Source of the DNA: Hormiphora californensis | Lineage: Eukaryota; Ctenophora; Tentaculata; Cydippida; Pleurobrachiidae | Assembly (NCBI GenBank): GCA_020137815.1 | Contig: CM035358.1 | Span: forward strand, 5,483,488-5,547,487 | Direction of reading: 5' to 3' | Length of the DNA stretch: 64,000 bases | Shown here: piece after piece, positions 26,217 to 38,742 of the stretch | How positions within the stretch are numbered: position 1 is the first letter of the stretch | How the letters are laid out: every line of letters begins with the position of its first letter | The notes under the pieces: generated by a model | Databases searched by the model: none | What the model saw: the letters and a program-made list of their open reading frames with translations, nothing else | Told to the model about the DNA's origin: nothing | Made by a program: the position numbers and the translations under genes

Positions 26217-28900
26217 TAAAAGACGAGCTAGTGGTCCCTGCCGAGATCACCCTCTACAAGACAATGAGTGCCCGACAGGCCATACCCTGTCGACAGGGGC
26301 CCGGTGCAGAGGTCAGATGGTTCAAGCACAACAAGTTGATATACCGAACTAAACAACAGGACTGCTCCCTTTTATTTAGGTAATTATTTTCCTAAATATT
26401 TCAGTCAATATATTATTTGTAAATATCTCACGAATGTTGTGGCGGGGGCACAAATATTTTCCATTACGAAGGTTGCCTTGCATACGATTTTTTCCTTTTA
26501 TTTCGACAAGGACCCCCACTGGGGGTGTTATACTTTCTAAAATGAGAGGTATTTTACGGTGCATATATTGTCTAGAGATGTTACGGCTGTGACTCGCAAA
26601 AGCTTCACTAAATGACCAGACAATGGGAGACATATTTAGGAGCCGGCAGGCACCTCCGACCCGAAGAAAACATATTGGGGAGGGGGATTGGAGATTGGAG
26701 AATGCAGTTAGTTGAAAAGGAGCTGCAAAAAAGATGGTTGAGAAAGAGCTGCGAAAATGCAGACCTGCCATCATAGATCATTTTACTTATCGTTATTTCA
26801 ATTCTTTCTCACAGGTACGTAGATGCCTCCATCGCCTCTTTATACGAAGTGAGGTACACGGGAATCTACCAAAACAAGACCGCCGTGGTGTCCGTCCAGA
26901 TTATAACAGACAGTAGCTGGCCAGTAATAAATGATACCATGGCGCTGAGAGAGGTACCAAAACGAGCATCTGCCAAGGTAACGTGTAAAGCAACGGGGCT
27001 ACCAGAACCGCAATACCAGTGGAGCTATAAGAACAAGACTCTCAAGGCGGGGAGTTCTGGAAAGATCGTTCTGGTGGACCCTCAGACTGTGATAGTGACT
27101 GACGTGACGTCTGACGTCATTCTCACGTGTACAGCCACCAACTTGTTAGGTAAAGATGCTATAGATTTATAGAAAGAAGGGTTTCAATTTCATGTCACCC
27201 GCACCCTCTGTACATTAAATTTCCATTGTGTGCTAGAGATTCGACCATTGGCAAAGAAATGCAATAAAGAGGGGTAATTTTGAGGGGAGCTCTTTTTTCG
27301 AAACAGCTCTCCAAAATTGACCACTCCCCAACAACCTAGTGATCATGCTAAATTGAGCACACATTTTCAGGTTCAAACACAGCTCGTTTTCTGATAAAAC
27401 CGGTGGAAATGACGGAACAGCAGATCTTCATCAACAGGATGTTTCCCGTATTTGTCTGTCTCCTGCTCCTATCAGTGACATCATGTGTCTGCTACTTCTT
27501 CTACACGAAACACCGTATTGCACAACTCAAGGGACGGAGGACTGATAGCCCTGCCGGATCAAGTATCACCGCGTCTGATACCATATTTGGTAAGTTTTAA
27601 CTAGTTTTGCAAACATTTGATACCATATTTGGTAAGTTTTAGCTAGTTCTGCAAACAATTGTTCTTTTTGTATGAGCTGCAGGTACGCTGTCTTGCAGTA
27701 CAGGGGATGCGGGGGGATGTTATATTTAGCTGGTAGAATACACGTACACATTATATTATCTTATCATGTAGTCATATGACTACATTTTACAGTGGGTTAA
27801 TGCATTATTCTGCACTGTAGCACACTTTAATCTAACTCAACTCCATTCCTAGAAAACTCAGAGGCAGCAGCGGGGTCAAGTGGAGGAGGTTCGGTTTCTG
27901 AGCTGAGTGATAATTATAAGATAGTGGCTGTCTCCCTTAGCTCCCCACCCACACAGTTTATCTGTCCTATCACCCGGGAATACATGGTGAGTTGCATTTT
28001 TCTCATCATTTTCATGAACATTTTATAGCTCTTCTCAGAAGTATCTCTATGAAAGAGACACACTTCTTAGTCTTTCAATTTTCATCAGTCTTCTTCTTCT
28101 TCGAAGGATGAGAACTGCCAAAATATATCAATTATATTTACCACATGATCGAATCCCCGCTCACACTTTCTCCTCGCCTCAGAAAAACCCTGTGGTGGCA
28201 AGTGATGGATTCTCTTACGAGGAGAAAGCTATTCAGGCGTGGTTCCGAAGGAACGAGACAAGTCCGATGACAAACGGTGACATCAGCAAGCGGTTAACCC
28301 AGGTAATTATGTAATGAGATCACCAATTAACTCGGTGTGTGACTCGTGTGTCATTAATTAATTGAATCCAATTAGAGAGTCCCATTAGTAATTATATATG
28401 ACGTTAAACCACTCGTGAAACCGAAACAACCCTTCCCGGCGACTTGATTTCTAAAAATTAAGTTTCATTATATTCAAAAGAGATCTAACAGCTCATCCTC
28501 CCCATCCCAGAATCACAACCTACGGACAATGATCCAAGAGATCCTATCCAGTAAAACGGTATCGGATAGCTTTGTAAAGTTGAGATCAACAGATCAACAA
28601 ACTTGTATTAGATGCACAACTAGATCCACCACTGTCACCACTACGGAGCCAAGGATAACCATCATCGATGGTGACAATGTTACAATCCATCGTGTGGCAT
28701 CGACAGATCAGATTAGACCTCCTGTTTCCCCATCGGACCAGATAAGACATGCTACACCTAGATCACGACCCGATACACCGATTACCAGGATAGATACACC
28801 AAACATCGGGAGGTCAATCTCAACAATATCTAATGTGTCTACTCGGGAGGATGGTAGGGTGACAAGCGGCAGTTCGGAGGAAAATAATATCATTGTTTAG
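26217..28900 (+). CDS. Ig-transmembrane receptor with cytosolic U-box (5'-partial)
   Basis: Exons are 26217-26379, 26815-27149, 27371-27589, 27853-27986, 28183-28302 and 28511-28900 (TAG); phases 1-2, 2-1, 1-1, 1-0, 0-0. This gives 453 residues without the start. Residues about 1-85: Ig-like domain (A-I-P-C-R, V-R-W-F-K) whose F strand reads L-Y-E-V and lacks the usual Cys. About 90-170: I-set-like Ig (V-T-C-K-A, Y-Q-W-S-Y, L-T-C-T-A). About 187-208: TM helix (F-V-C-L-L-L-L-S-V) followed by K-H-R. Then a Ser/Gly linker. About 274-337: U-box (F-I-C-P-I-T, N-P-V-V-A-S-D-G-F-S-Y-E, I-Q-A-W-F, S-P-M-T, N-H-N-L-R). The tail is Thr/Asp/Arg-rich. U-boxes recruit E2 enzymes for ubiquitin transfer (established). 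Ligand and target are unknown. The first exon, with signal peptide and phase-1 donor, was not found. Confidence 0.85.
27573..27657. repeat. Tandem duplication of an exon end plus splice donor
   Basis: tgataccatatttggtaag is repeated with about 20 further bases (tttta-ctagtt-tgcaaac). The first copy is the end and donor of the TM exon. Use of the second donor would read into TAA within three codons. Confidence 0.85.
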
Positions 28901-29217
28901 AGGAGATGTGATCAAATAATGTGTCCTCCCTGTGTTTAACAGCTGGGAAGCAGAGTCACCCCACGAAGGGTACGACCCAACTACCACGGGTGATTATTTG
29001 GAAAGTTTGAAGACTTGGCAGAATGATTAGAATTATCAACTTGATAAACTTTGTTCGATCAGAAGATGTGTGTGCGTGACAAATTTAAATTGTGGCATGG
29101 GATTAGGTTTTATTTGATACCCTTTTATAAGTGTTATTTATTTATTATTTGGTTTTATTGATAATCTATGATAAAAGGAATCCTTAGTATCTCTATCTCT
29201 TATAATATAATATGAAG

Positions 29218-29326
29218 CATGAACCGACCGAATCAGGAAATACTGGTCCCTAATTGGCTGATGACTAGTCACGTGACCTAAATAACAAGTTCTTATTGGT
29301 CGTTTACTTGTTTCGGTCGGTTCCTG
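29218..29326. mobile_element. hAT-like MITE copy 3 (inverse orientation)
   Basis: 109 bp, ends catgaaccgaccg/cggtcggttcctg, with perfect 8-bp duplication ATATGAAG at 29210-29217 and 29327-29334. Lies downstream of the U-box gene, not at a splice site. Confidence 0.88.
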
Positions 29327-29647
29327 ATATGAAGTGAAGGAGGTTCCTATCTTTTTCGAGGCACTTATTATAATGCCGTCAACTTCTTTCCTGTCGCCAT
29401 ACCGATATATAAACCAAATTCTTATTGTTTTTACCTTTTTTTTTGCTGATTACTATAACCCAAAACCCGAGTTTATTTAATTTTACCTTACTAGAAGTTG
29501 AAGAGAACTCCAATGATCATCCTCTCTCATCTGAAATATGTTCCGAAGTTAGTAACAAATAAGATATAAATTACACCAACCAACTTCATCTACTGTAACT
29601 GACATTTACAACAAACTGACATCTACAACAAACTGACATATTATAAT

Positions 29648-29789
29648 ATGCCCGTGAAAAATTCTGCTCTTGAAAGCTTTCAATTTTCATAGATTTGAAA
29701 AGCTCCAGTCATGAAATTTTTCTTCGTGGGAACATGTATATAAACATGTTCTATCAAAATTGAAAGCTTGAGGCGAATTCTTCACGGGT
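29648..29789. repeat. Short foldback element
   Basis: cccgtgaaaaattc and gaaagctttcaatttt at the left pair with aaaattgaaagcttg and gaattcttcacggg at the right. An inner palindrome gaacatgtatataaacatgttc lies at about 29729. Confidence 0.7.
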
Positions 29790-30173
29790 GTTCCTATGAA
29801 CTGTACTGCACTTAATAGAATTTCTATTCTAGGTTATTGGCATCTAGCCAAAGTCCATCTAAAGCATAAGTAGTAGCTTCACCTCAACGTAGCCTTCGGT
29901 GACACTAAGGCACGGAGAGGTCGCGAGAGAAAAAAGGAGGCCTGTCAGAGCGATGACTTAAAGGGCCAAGCGGTCAGTGGACTAGGAGTTTGTTGGGTAT
30001 GATGTCATTCAAATACAAAAGGAATAATTGAATAATGATTGTGGCGATGACATACCAGCGTCCGGCCTGTCACAGTTAATTGCCTCGTAAACTGCGAAGG
30101 TTTTGTAAGGGCACTCCTATTTACCAAAATTTGTGTGAATTAGGGTAAGTTGCAATTTTACTTAGGCTCCTGC

Positions 30174-30420
30174 TGTCAGAGCATTAGCCTGACCCTATTC
30201 TCATTTCTTAAAACCGTGCAGTTCTGCACGCTGAGTGCATGAGAATTGAGAACTGTGGTCAATGAATTGGCCTGACAATGCTCCTGTCTGTCGGAGCCGA
30301 CCCGATCTGTGTGCACTGTCGAAACGGGGTCTGGCATGTTAGCCCAATGATCTAACCAAAGTTCTTGCGTGCTCATTTAAGAGAAATGAGAATAGGATCA
30401 GGCCAATGCTCTAACACGGT
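30174..30420. repeat. gtcagagcattagcctgac repeat cluster
   Basis: Direct and inverted versions of the motif at about 30175, 30248 and 30395, with gagaatt-type spacers like those at 12741-12820. Probably nested copies of one short element. Confidence 0.5.
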
Positions 30421-30622
30421 CTGGCGGTGCTAGACAGGAGACAGTAGACCCCTGGTTTGAACTGTATGGCACCGCCGACCTGATCTGAGTGCACTGTGTG
30501 TTGAGAATCAAATCGGGGTGTGGCGCCACCAGACAGAGTTTGAACGAAACAAGTTCTTAGTACTTAGTAGGGAGATCATTTTGGGAAGACAGTTCTAGAA
30601 GAGAAGGGATTGTCAGCTGAAA

Positions 30623-30795
<173 letters not shown>

Positions 30796-31316
30796 AAACA
30801 AGGAAGCTAGCTTATGACGGGCTTGAAGAGAAAGAGAGACAGACACACCACGGGCAGGCCATGATGTGTGTGTGCACGGGGGAGAGAGAGAGAGAGAGAG
30901 ACATTGGGCAGCCGATCATATGATGGGGAATTATACCCGTACTGCTGCCATACCATCATAAATATCAGCATAAATACTTGCAGATTGCAGCATGTGGGTT
31001 CAACACGCACACACATGCAATTTCTCGTTACTGGAATTGTATTCTCACTCCTATCCCGACCTAGATTCACACTGAACCTGTCGACTACTACTAGGGGGCT
31101 GTATAATGTGTGTATGATTGATGTCATATGAATTGTGTGCGAGTCCTAGCTTGTTGAGTACAAGTCCTAGCCGTTCTTGTTTCATTATATGTATTTTCGT
31201 TTACAAAAATAATAGAGTGGTCTCAAAAGATTGATTTCAAATTCCCCTATTTTGACTCAAACCCTTCGTATGATGGATGAAACATAGTATTATAATATCT
31301 ATCGATAGACAAAAAG

Positions 31317-31425
<109 letters not shown>

Positions 31426-32286
31426 GATAGAGAAAGATAGAGAGAGTTGGAACGAGAGATAGATAAAATAAGGGAGACAGTATGCTTGTTGAACAATTGT
31501 GCATGTTACCGAAAAAAAGAGAGATAGGGAACTGAGACTGAAGTACGCTCCATTGTCCTTGACCATGAACTAGTGATATTCTTGTATTATATTGCATTGT
31601 TATTTGTTGTAGGTGTCGAGTTTAGTATACTAAATACATATCTAACTAAAGTTCGGACAATGTATCAACATGTAAAATGTATAGCCCATTCGTATAGCTA
31701 TATCGTGCAAATCCTCTCCCCGTGATTGCTTCTTCGTCTTGTGGTTGAAGTCTTGACAAGGTTATGATCAGCCACATATATTATCAGTAGTCATTGATCA
31801 CTTGAATCTTGAAAATTTAACTTGCCTTTCTTTTCGAGAATCGAGAAGATTCGATATCATAAATTAGAATTCGGTGACATTCAATGTTGTTTCTTTTGCA
31901 TAAACCATGGCTGTCCGTTCATTTTAGAGCTCCAAAAAATGAACATAAACTCACTCTGCACTCATTGTGCAGTAAACGTTCTGGAGAATTCGCCTTCCAA
32001 AACTTGTAACTGCGAGGTTTGTTAAAATGTATAGCACCTGCATTGTAGACTACTGGAATTCTATAGCCTTTTGTTCTCTTTTTTTCCAAAGAAGGTAAAG
32101 CACACTGTGCTAACTGCTAGTGTTAGCACAGGCAATAGTTTGATATAGTTTCGTCTTTAAAAAATTAAGCAAATTGATGATGTGAACTTCCCGTTATCTC
32201 ATATAGCACTAATTTTCAGCTCAAGTCAATTTAATTTAACTTTTGGTTTTCATCCCCGTATGGCCCTTTAGAACCGGTCCCATAAA

Positions 32287-32473
32287 ATGCAGCAGCCGGG
32301 GCGAACTGAGGGACTCTTGATATGCAGCAAACGGAGTTGCCGAGTGAAGCCCATATTTGGGAGACGCCGCTCTATACCGGAACTACCTGTTGACCAGACC
32401 CAGGGAGGTGCTTCAATGCAATCAGCAGCTCACGAGTACATTGTGGACGCGGGAGTGGACACATCGCAAACCA
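32287..32473 (+). CDS. Candidate alternative first exon 1 (62 codons)
   Basis: ATG followed by 62 open codons to a good GTAAGC donor, leaving phase 1. The peptide begins M-Q-Q-P-G-R and has a basic middle (F-G-R-R-R-S-I) and an acidic end. It has high GC and codon texture unlike the surrounding AT-rich DNA. It cannot belong to the U-box gene, which is upstream and complete at its 3' end. The nearest + strand gene is the Kv channel, whose exon at 56413 accepts phase 1. The link is inference. Confidence 0.4.
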
Positions 32474-33207
32474 GTAAGCAAACATTTTTTAGTTTAAATG
32501 TTTACTAAAAATCAATGTTTTTATTCCTATCATCTGCTTTTTTCCTGTATGCCAATGCTTCAATCTCCTGTCTACTAAGTTGTATTATATTGCATTCCTG
32601 TTGGATACATTATCATTTCTTTATCAAGGATACAAATCCTTTCATCAGGCAATGAGTCGAATTAGAAAAAATGGGCCTCAAAAGTCAAAGGGTTAATCTT
32701 AACCTAAGGTTATTGACTTATTGGACTTCATTCTTTCGCGTTCTTGTCTAACATTGTTGCACCGTCATGCGTATAAAAACTATTCAGGATAATTCTACAG
32801 CCTTCCAACTGTATTCGTTCACATACCAAGCATCATATACATCGCATACCATAAGTGTCATGATATATTATCACGTCCTTTCTATGTGATCGTTAAAAAT
32901 AACCTGCTGAAAATATATAAATATATCGGCAGAGCTAGGTACGACACTTGAGATATTTCCTGTGACGTATCATGATAATACGACATAGCAAACATACATC
33001 AGCTATCATAGTAGCTGATAGTTATAGTTTAATATTTAGGGAGAGGTATAAGTACTTATTTTCTGTGACGTTTCATAGCTGATAGTTGGAACTGATTCAG
33101 CACACACTTTGACCCTAGATACGTAGCCGCGCTGCACGGTAGAGGCCGCTAATTGCTTTGCTTCACTTTACCCGCGATGAAGTACTTCTCATAACCCTGC
33201 ATCTATT

Positions 33208-33245
<38 letters not shown>

Positions 33246-33252
33246 TCTCTCA

Positions 33253-33307
<55 letters not shown>

Positions 33308-33967
33308 TCTCTCTCTCTCACACTCTCACACACTCTCTCTCTCTCTCACTCTCTCTTTCTTTCTCTCTCTCTCTCTTTCTCACTCTCGGTAAAGTATTAA
33401 CTACTTGTTTGTGATTCTGACAAGCTCAATAACCCATCGTTTATTACTCCCTTTCTCGTTGTTGGTTTTTCTTTGTTGAGTAACCTCTTACTCAACAAGT
33501 TTTTCTAGTACACACACACAGAAGGAATTCTACTACGCAACACTGGCCAGACTATACTACCCATCATATCCTGTATCAGGTGAGGCCAAACTCATTCTTG
33601 CTCTTCTTCTACCTCTACATCCTTGTCATGTTCTGCGAGTTTTCATTATTTGATCTTTCTGGTGTCACTACCCGCAGGGATTCAATTCATTTCGATTCAT
33701 TCGTGGCAGCTGTATTAGCCTGACAGTTCGTGGCTCATGCAGTTCCATCCCACAAGAAATATATCATTGTATATTCTGGGTTTATACGTCGAAGTGATTT
33801 TGTGTGAAGTATGGATCCATACTTCACACAAAATTACTTCGACGCTCGAGCGTCACATTGTCCCTTTGGCCTATATATTATATCCTTAAAGTCTTACACC
33901 CGGGGAATGTGAGAGTCAGGAAAGAGCCCCAGTGAATTGTGCCAAATAATTCCATCTGCACATATAA
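32474..33967. other. Non-coding stretch between candidate exon and palindrome
   Basis: AT-rich sequence, a CT microsatellite, and a near-perfect hairpin at 33787-33848 (cgtcgaagtgattttgtgtg with its complement around ggatcc). A possible small exon at 33522-33580 (acceptor ...acacacag, donor GTGAGG) has no decisive frame. Confidence 0.5.
33213..33385. repeat. CT microsatellite with CA interruptions
   Basis: CT runs broken by cacactct units. Confidence 0.95.
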
Positions 33968-36156
33968 TATACAAGGTGGGCCACGGATTGTTGGTCATGG
34001 TTAGCGAGGTGGTGCGTCAAAACGGTGATAGTTGTGAGAATAAAAATTATGGGAGCACTCTGGATCAATTCCTTGGTAACTTTTTCCATAATTTTTTGTC
34101 AAAAATACGAAAATTTATTTTTCAGTTCTTCATTCATTTCTCGTTCATTCATGATGTAAGCATCCTAATTTTCCATCATTATGCTATTTTTCTTTGGCTT
34201 GAATTTATCTTTCCAATGAGCACCATGAAAATGAAATTGAAGCACCAGGTCACTCAGCAGTTGAGAAAATGTTCATGCATGATTTTGGCTCTTTTTGCGA
34301 CATTCAACGAGCTGTATCACAGCTACCTTTCGTTCAATCTTCTTAAAACTTTGGGAAAACATTAGATAAGCAAAGATCTTTGCTCACAAGAAAAATCAAG
34401 TCCAAAGATCAAAGTTCATTTTTCATTTTTGTTAGATCATTCCGTTCATTCAGGAACCAACATCCCTAAAGTGATGAAAAGGTTTGGGTTTTGTTTGGCC
34501 CATGTCCTGCAATGACAGAGAGGTGTAATAGCGTGTTTCCGGGCTAGTTTGTGGGTGTCCATGTGATCATGATGATATCTGACACCTTTTCTGAGCCATG
34601 ATTAAGGGATTTTCTCAAATTCAAGCATGTGACTTGGTTTTTCTGCGATTAGTACCGTGCAGCAATGTTATGAGATCTCATAACACCTCAAAAATGATGA
34701 TTATCTCAATGAAATGAGTTGATTTATGATTGAAAAGATTAAAACCGATGTCAAATTGAACGAAACGAACAATTACATCATAAATCAACTCATTTCATTG
34801 AGCTATACTAATCATCATTTTTGAGGTGTTATGAGATCTCATAACACTAGTAAGCCCGCTCGCCCTACGGGCGAATATGTCGGGGATGGTCAATGGTCAT
34901 ACAGTAAACTAAGCAAATAGTGTAGTATCATTTGAAATTTTTAAAATCAGTAAATTTATCAGGTAAATTAACCACAGCGATTCCTTCGACAGAAAAACCA
35001 CGGGTCCTCTTTTGCCAGGTCCTGAAGTATTTTATGAAGGAGCACATAAATGCAAAATACTTTCACGTATTACTGCCATTTCTTATTAGTGCCATTGATA
35101 CTTTGTTATTACGTGTGTTGACAACATTTTTTGAATAATAATCCCCTCTTTTGTAGGATTCTATCACGTATTCTATAGGCGTCAGCGCCAGTTTGGGACA
35201 TATGGCTCCTCCAAACTCGCTGGCGATTGTGTTGAAGTTGAGTAGTCATGTTCACGAAACATGGTGAACAGGGGGTGAACAGATCAAATCGAGCAAACGA
35301 TCAATCACACAACCGGCAGAGAGATGAATCAAGGATGCACGTGCAGTTTAAGGCTCAAGCTGGCAGGTTGCCAGGGTCATTTCCAGGAATGTTGTGCCAT
35401 ATTTGGTAAAAAAAACCATCACCCATCATTTCCCTATTTGCTTTAATAATAGTATGATTGCTGCACGGTACTAATCGCAGAAAAACCAAGTCACATGCTT
35501 GAATTTGAGAAAATCCCTTAATCATGGCTCAGAAAAGGTGTCAGATATCATCATGATCACATGGACACCCCCAAACTAGCCCGGAAACACGCTATTACAC
35601 CTCTCTGTCATTGCAGGACATGGGCGAAACAAAACCCAAACCTTTTCATCACTTTAGGGATGTTGGTTCCTGAATGAACGGAATGAACTAACAAAAATGA
35701 AAAATGAACTTTGATCTTTGGCCTTGATTTTTCTTGTGAGCAAAGATCTTTGCTTATCCAATGTTTTCCCAAATTTCTAAGAAGATTGAACGAAAGGTAG
35801 CTGTGATACAGCTCGCTGAATGTCGCAAAAAGAGCCAAAATCATGTATGAACATTTTCTCAACTGCTGAGTGACCTGGTGCTTCAATTTCATTTTCATGG
35901 TGCCCATTGGAAAGATAAATTCAAGCCAAAGAAAAATAGCATAATGATGGAAAATTAGGATGCTCACATCATGAATGAACGAGAAATGAATGAAGGAATG
36001 AAAAATTAATTTTCGAATTTTTGACAAAAAATTATGGAAAAAGTTACCAAGGAATTGATCCAGAGTGCTCCCATAATTTTTATTCTCACAACTATCACCG
36101 TTTTGACGCACCACCTCGCTAACCATGACCAACAATCCGTGGCCCACCTTGTATAA
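33968..36156. mobile_element. 2.2-kb palindromic element, mariner-like ends, with internal insertion
   Basis: Ends ta-caaggtgggccacgg and the complement ccgtggcccaccttg-ta; TA flanks fit Tc1/mariner-type duplication. The left arm runs to about 34846 and includes an inner palindrome (34670-34850). About 600 bp of unrelated sequence (34847-35452) interrupts the right arm, which resumes to 36156. The same family, uninterrupted, lies at 61997-63559. Long ORFs within the arms are mirrored in both arms and have no recognisable protein features. Confidence 0.8.
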
Positions 36157-36558
36157 ACGATTCGTGTGTTTTTTCAGAGAATTGGCACACAATCGGTCGA
36201 TTATATGCAGATGGAATTATCTGACTCTACTCTCAGGACAATCCGCAGCCTTAAGAGTTTAAGGGTCCTCTAACCTACTGCAACAAATACATGGCCTTAG
36301 ACAGCGTAGAGTGATTCCTTATATTGCCCTGTTAGTTATAGGTATGTTGCAACTTGCATTCATCCACACATTTTTAACTTCACTTTCCTGACATTCACAC
36401 TAACGTACATTAAAACTTGCATTTCGTTCAGCAGCTTTGATTATCAACTGTGTATCAAGCTGCTGATGGGTAAATTCCTGCCAGATTAGTGTGTGTATTC
36501 GCAGCAAGAACAACGTGTATATGTACACGTGTTCCTTTCTAATGGTACTATATCACAC

Positions 36559-36560
<2 letters not shown>

Positions 36561-36648
<88 letters not shown>

Positions 36649-36651
36649 TCC
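36561..36651. repeat. CT microsatellite
   Basis: About 90 bp of CT, 155 bp upstream of the candidate exon at 36806. Confidence 0.95.
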
Positions 36652-36805
36652 CTATCTCTATCTCTCGCCAATATCTCAATACCTAAGGACATATAGAACC
36701 ACAGCCTTAGAGAATTGTGTGATATAGTCATCTTCTCCATTGCGGCATTGCATCTTGGGAGGAAGAAGATTTGTTGTTGGAGATCTCTGTCTCGACAGAG
36801 TTTAT

Positions 36806-36860
36806 ATGGCGTTTGTCCGAGCAGCGGCAGGAGCAAGCGTCCGAACTCCACCTAGAAGAG
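36806..36860 (+). CDS. Candidate alternative first exon 2 (18 codons)
   Basis: ATG, 18 open codons, GTAAGA donor, phase 1. The peptide M-A-F-V-R-A-A-A-G-A-S-V-R-T-P-P-R-R is hydrophobic then basic, resembling in character the N-terminal inactivation peptides of Shaker-type channels (analogy only). Same length (55 nt) and phase as the candidate at 47672. Confidence 0.35.
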
Positions 36861-37052
36861 GTAAGAGTGTGACAGTGTGTGCTTGAATTGAAAAGCGCTG
36901 CCTTATCCTACGTATGTGTGTGCTGGAACGTCTTTCCACTATAGTGGATATAGTTGCTATTTAAGATGAACAGGAGAATTATCTTCCTCTCTCATTTTGT
37001 GTTTTGTAGAATATATATATTCGACGCCTTCGTATTATGATAGGCGCCCGAA

Positions 37053-37431
37053 TGAAGTTGTGACTTGTCACTGTAGTCTTGTGGAGTAAATTATGTGACA
37101 AGTCACATAATTTAAAGTCAAATTTTTAACAAAGTGAACCGCTTGCGCGCGAAATGGTTTTCCAACGCACCACGGGAAAGTTTTTCCCCGATTGTTTCGA
37201 ACATATCTCTGGCTCCTGATAAGATTAAGACTTGATCCCGGTTGCGTTAGAAAGAGAAAAACTGTATCTTTCCAATGCGACCAATGAAAAGTCTCTATGA
37301 TCTTATCAGGAACCGGATTTACCACACGCAAAAACTTTTCGCACACGGTGCGTGGAAAGTTTTTGTGTGCAAGCGGTTCGCTTTATTAAAAATCGGACTT
37401 TACTGTGCAATTCACAACTTGTTCTTTTTAT
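37053..37431. repeat. Imperfect foldback element
   Basis: ttttaacaaagtgaaccgct at the left pairs with the region agcggttcgctttattaaaa at the right. The centre contains ctcctgataagat and its inverted counterpart atcttatcaggaacc. A related fragment (tcctgataagatagagacttg) lies at the right edge of the window near 63966. Confidence 0.65.
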
Positions 37432-37906
37432 TCTAACTGAGACTGATCGTTTTTGTGTAACCTCATTTTACTCAAAACTGACTGACGTAGTTGCAGATTC
37501 TTTAATCCATCATCATCGCATTGAGTTAAAAAAGTGATCTCAAACGACAATCAATTAGTCCAGGTGTTTTAATTGTCGAGGCAGAATTAATGTGTCAGTA
37601 GTCGTTGTTGTTACAGTTTAGTTTTCGATGTTCCTTGCTTTTCCATTTGAGGCAATGCTTTTATGTAAAAAGTTCAACGCCCTTGATGGGTCAAGTGCTT
37701 CACCTATAATAATCTTTCTGGCAACATTTTAAAATGTTATGTAATTTCAATTCAGCATAATAATTCGACAACTTACGCTCTCTTACACGTTACAGCACTC
37801 TAATATACGTCACTACTATTATACAACGTGTTGCTCTTCCCTCTTTTTAGACTTTCTAGACTCTGTATGGACTACAACACGTGTAGTGGAGGGTAGGTGG
37901 GGGAGA

Positions 37907-37910
<4 letters not shown>

Positions 37911-38001
<91 letters not shown>

Positions 38002-38008
38002 AGAGGGA
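37911..38008. repeat. GA microsatellite
   Basis: Interrupted GA run, 180 bp upstream of the candidate exon at 38189. Confidence 0.95.
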
Positions 38009-38188
38009 ATATAGTATTTGATAGGGCAAGCGATCAGCACGTGCCTGTACTGCACTGACCTACACTAGACACATACACACCCACACACACCCACACACTT
38101 AGTTGTTCTTTCACTTTATTGTTTCTTTGTGTATAATTGATATTGAGTCACCCCTAATTACTCGACAAAGATTAACCTCACCGCAGTC

Positions 38189-38267
38189 ATGTGGGGCATG
38201 GTTGCGAACCAGCAGCAACGCCCGGAGGTCTCTCAATCTCACTGGCCACACCACCGCGGTAACGGAG
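38189..38267 (+). CDS. Candidate alternative first exon 3 (26 codons)
   Basis: ATG, 26 open codons, GTAAGG donor, phase 1. The peptide begins M-W-G-M-V and is rich in Gln and His (N-Q-Q-Q-R, H-W-P-H-H-R). The link to the channel gene is inference from phase, strand and order. Confidence 0.35.
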
Positions 38268-38469
38268 GTAAGGAAAAAGAGATGGGATAGAGAAATAGAT
38301 AAGAAAAAGGAGAACTAGATAATAGAAAGAGATGGGATAGAGAAATACAGATAGGAGAAACAGATTAAGTGATAGGTAGAAAGAGACTCTACTACTATAT
38401 ATTAGAGAAAAAAGAAGGAAAGTCAAATAAGAGGGAAAGTAAGCTGGCTTCAAGCAACTCTCTCAGCTC

Positions 38470-38521
38470 ATGTCGACACCCTTGAATTCTTTGAAGAGAC
38501 CTATACAAGACGTTAATTTGA
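38470..38521 (+). CDS. Candidate alternative first exon 4 (17 codons)
   Basis: ATG, 17 open codons, GTATGT donor, phase 1. The peptide starts M-S-T-P-L-N-S-L-K-R-P. A weaker candidate because it is so short. Confidence 0.22.
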
Positions 38522-38626
38522 GTATGTTGTGAGAGATGTGTGTACTGCCAAGATTTAGTTACGACTTTTAGGATTATATACTTTCATAATAGTACGGCAT
38601 ACGCAGAAGGGCAAGGATTTATCCTT

Positions 38627-38627
<1 letters not shown>

Positions 38628-38693
<66 letters not shown>

Positions 38694-38694
38694 G

Positions 38695-38741
<47 letters not shown>
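38628..38741. repeat. GA microsatellite
   Basis: About 110 bp of GA with a short gggg interruption. Confidence 0.95.

Positions 38742-38742
<1 letters not shown>

Noticed and set aside
33937-36192. Long ORFs of 142 residues (+) and 194 residues (-)
   Set aside because: They are mirror images in the two arms of one palindromic element, lack start context or domains, and recur in shorter, frameshifted forms in the related element at 61997-63559.
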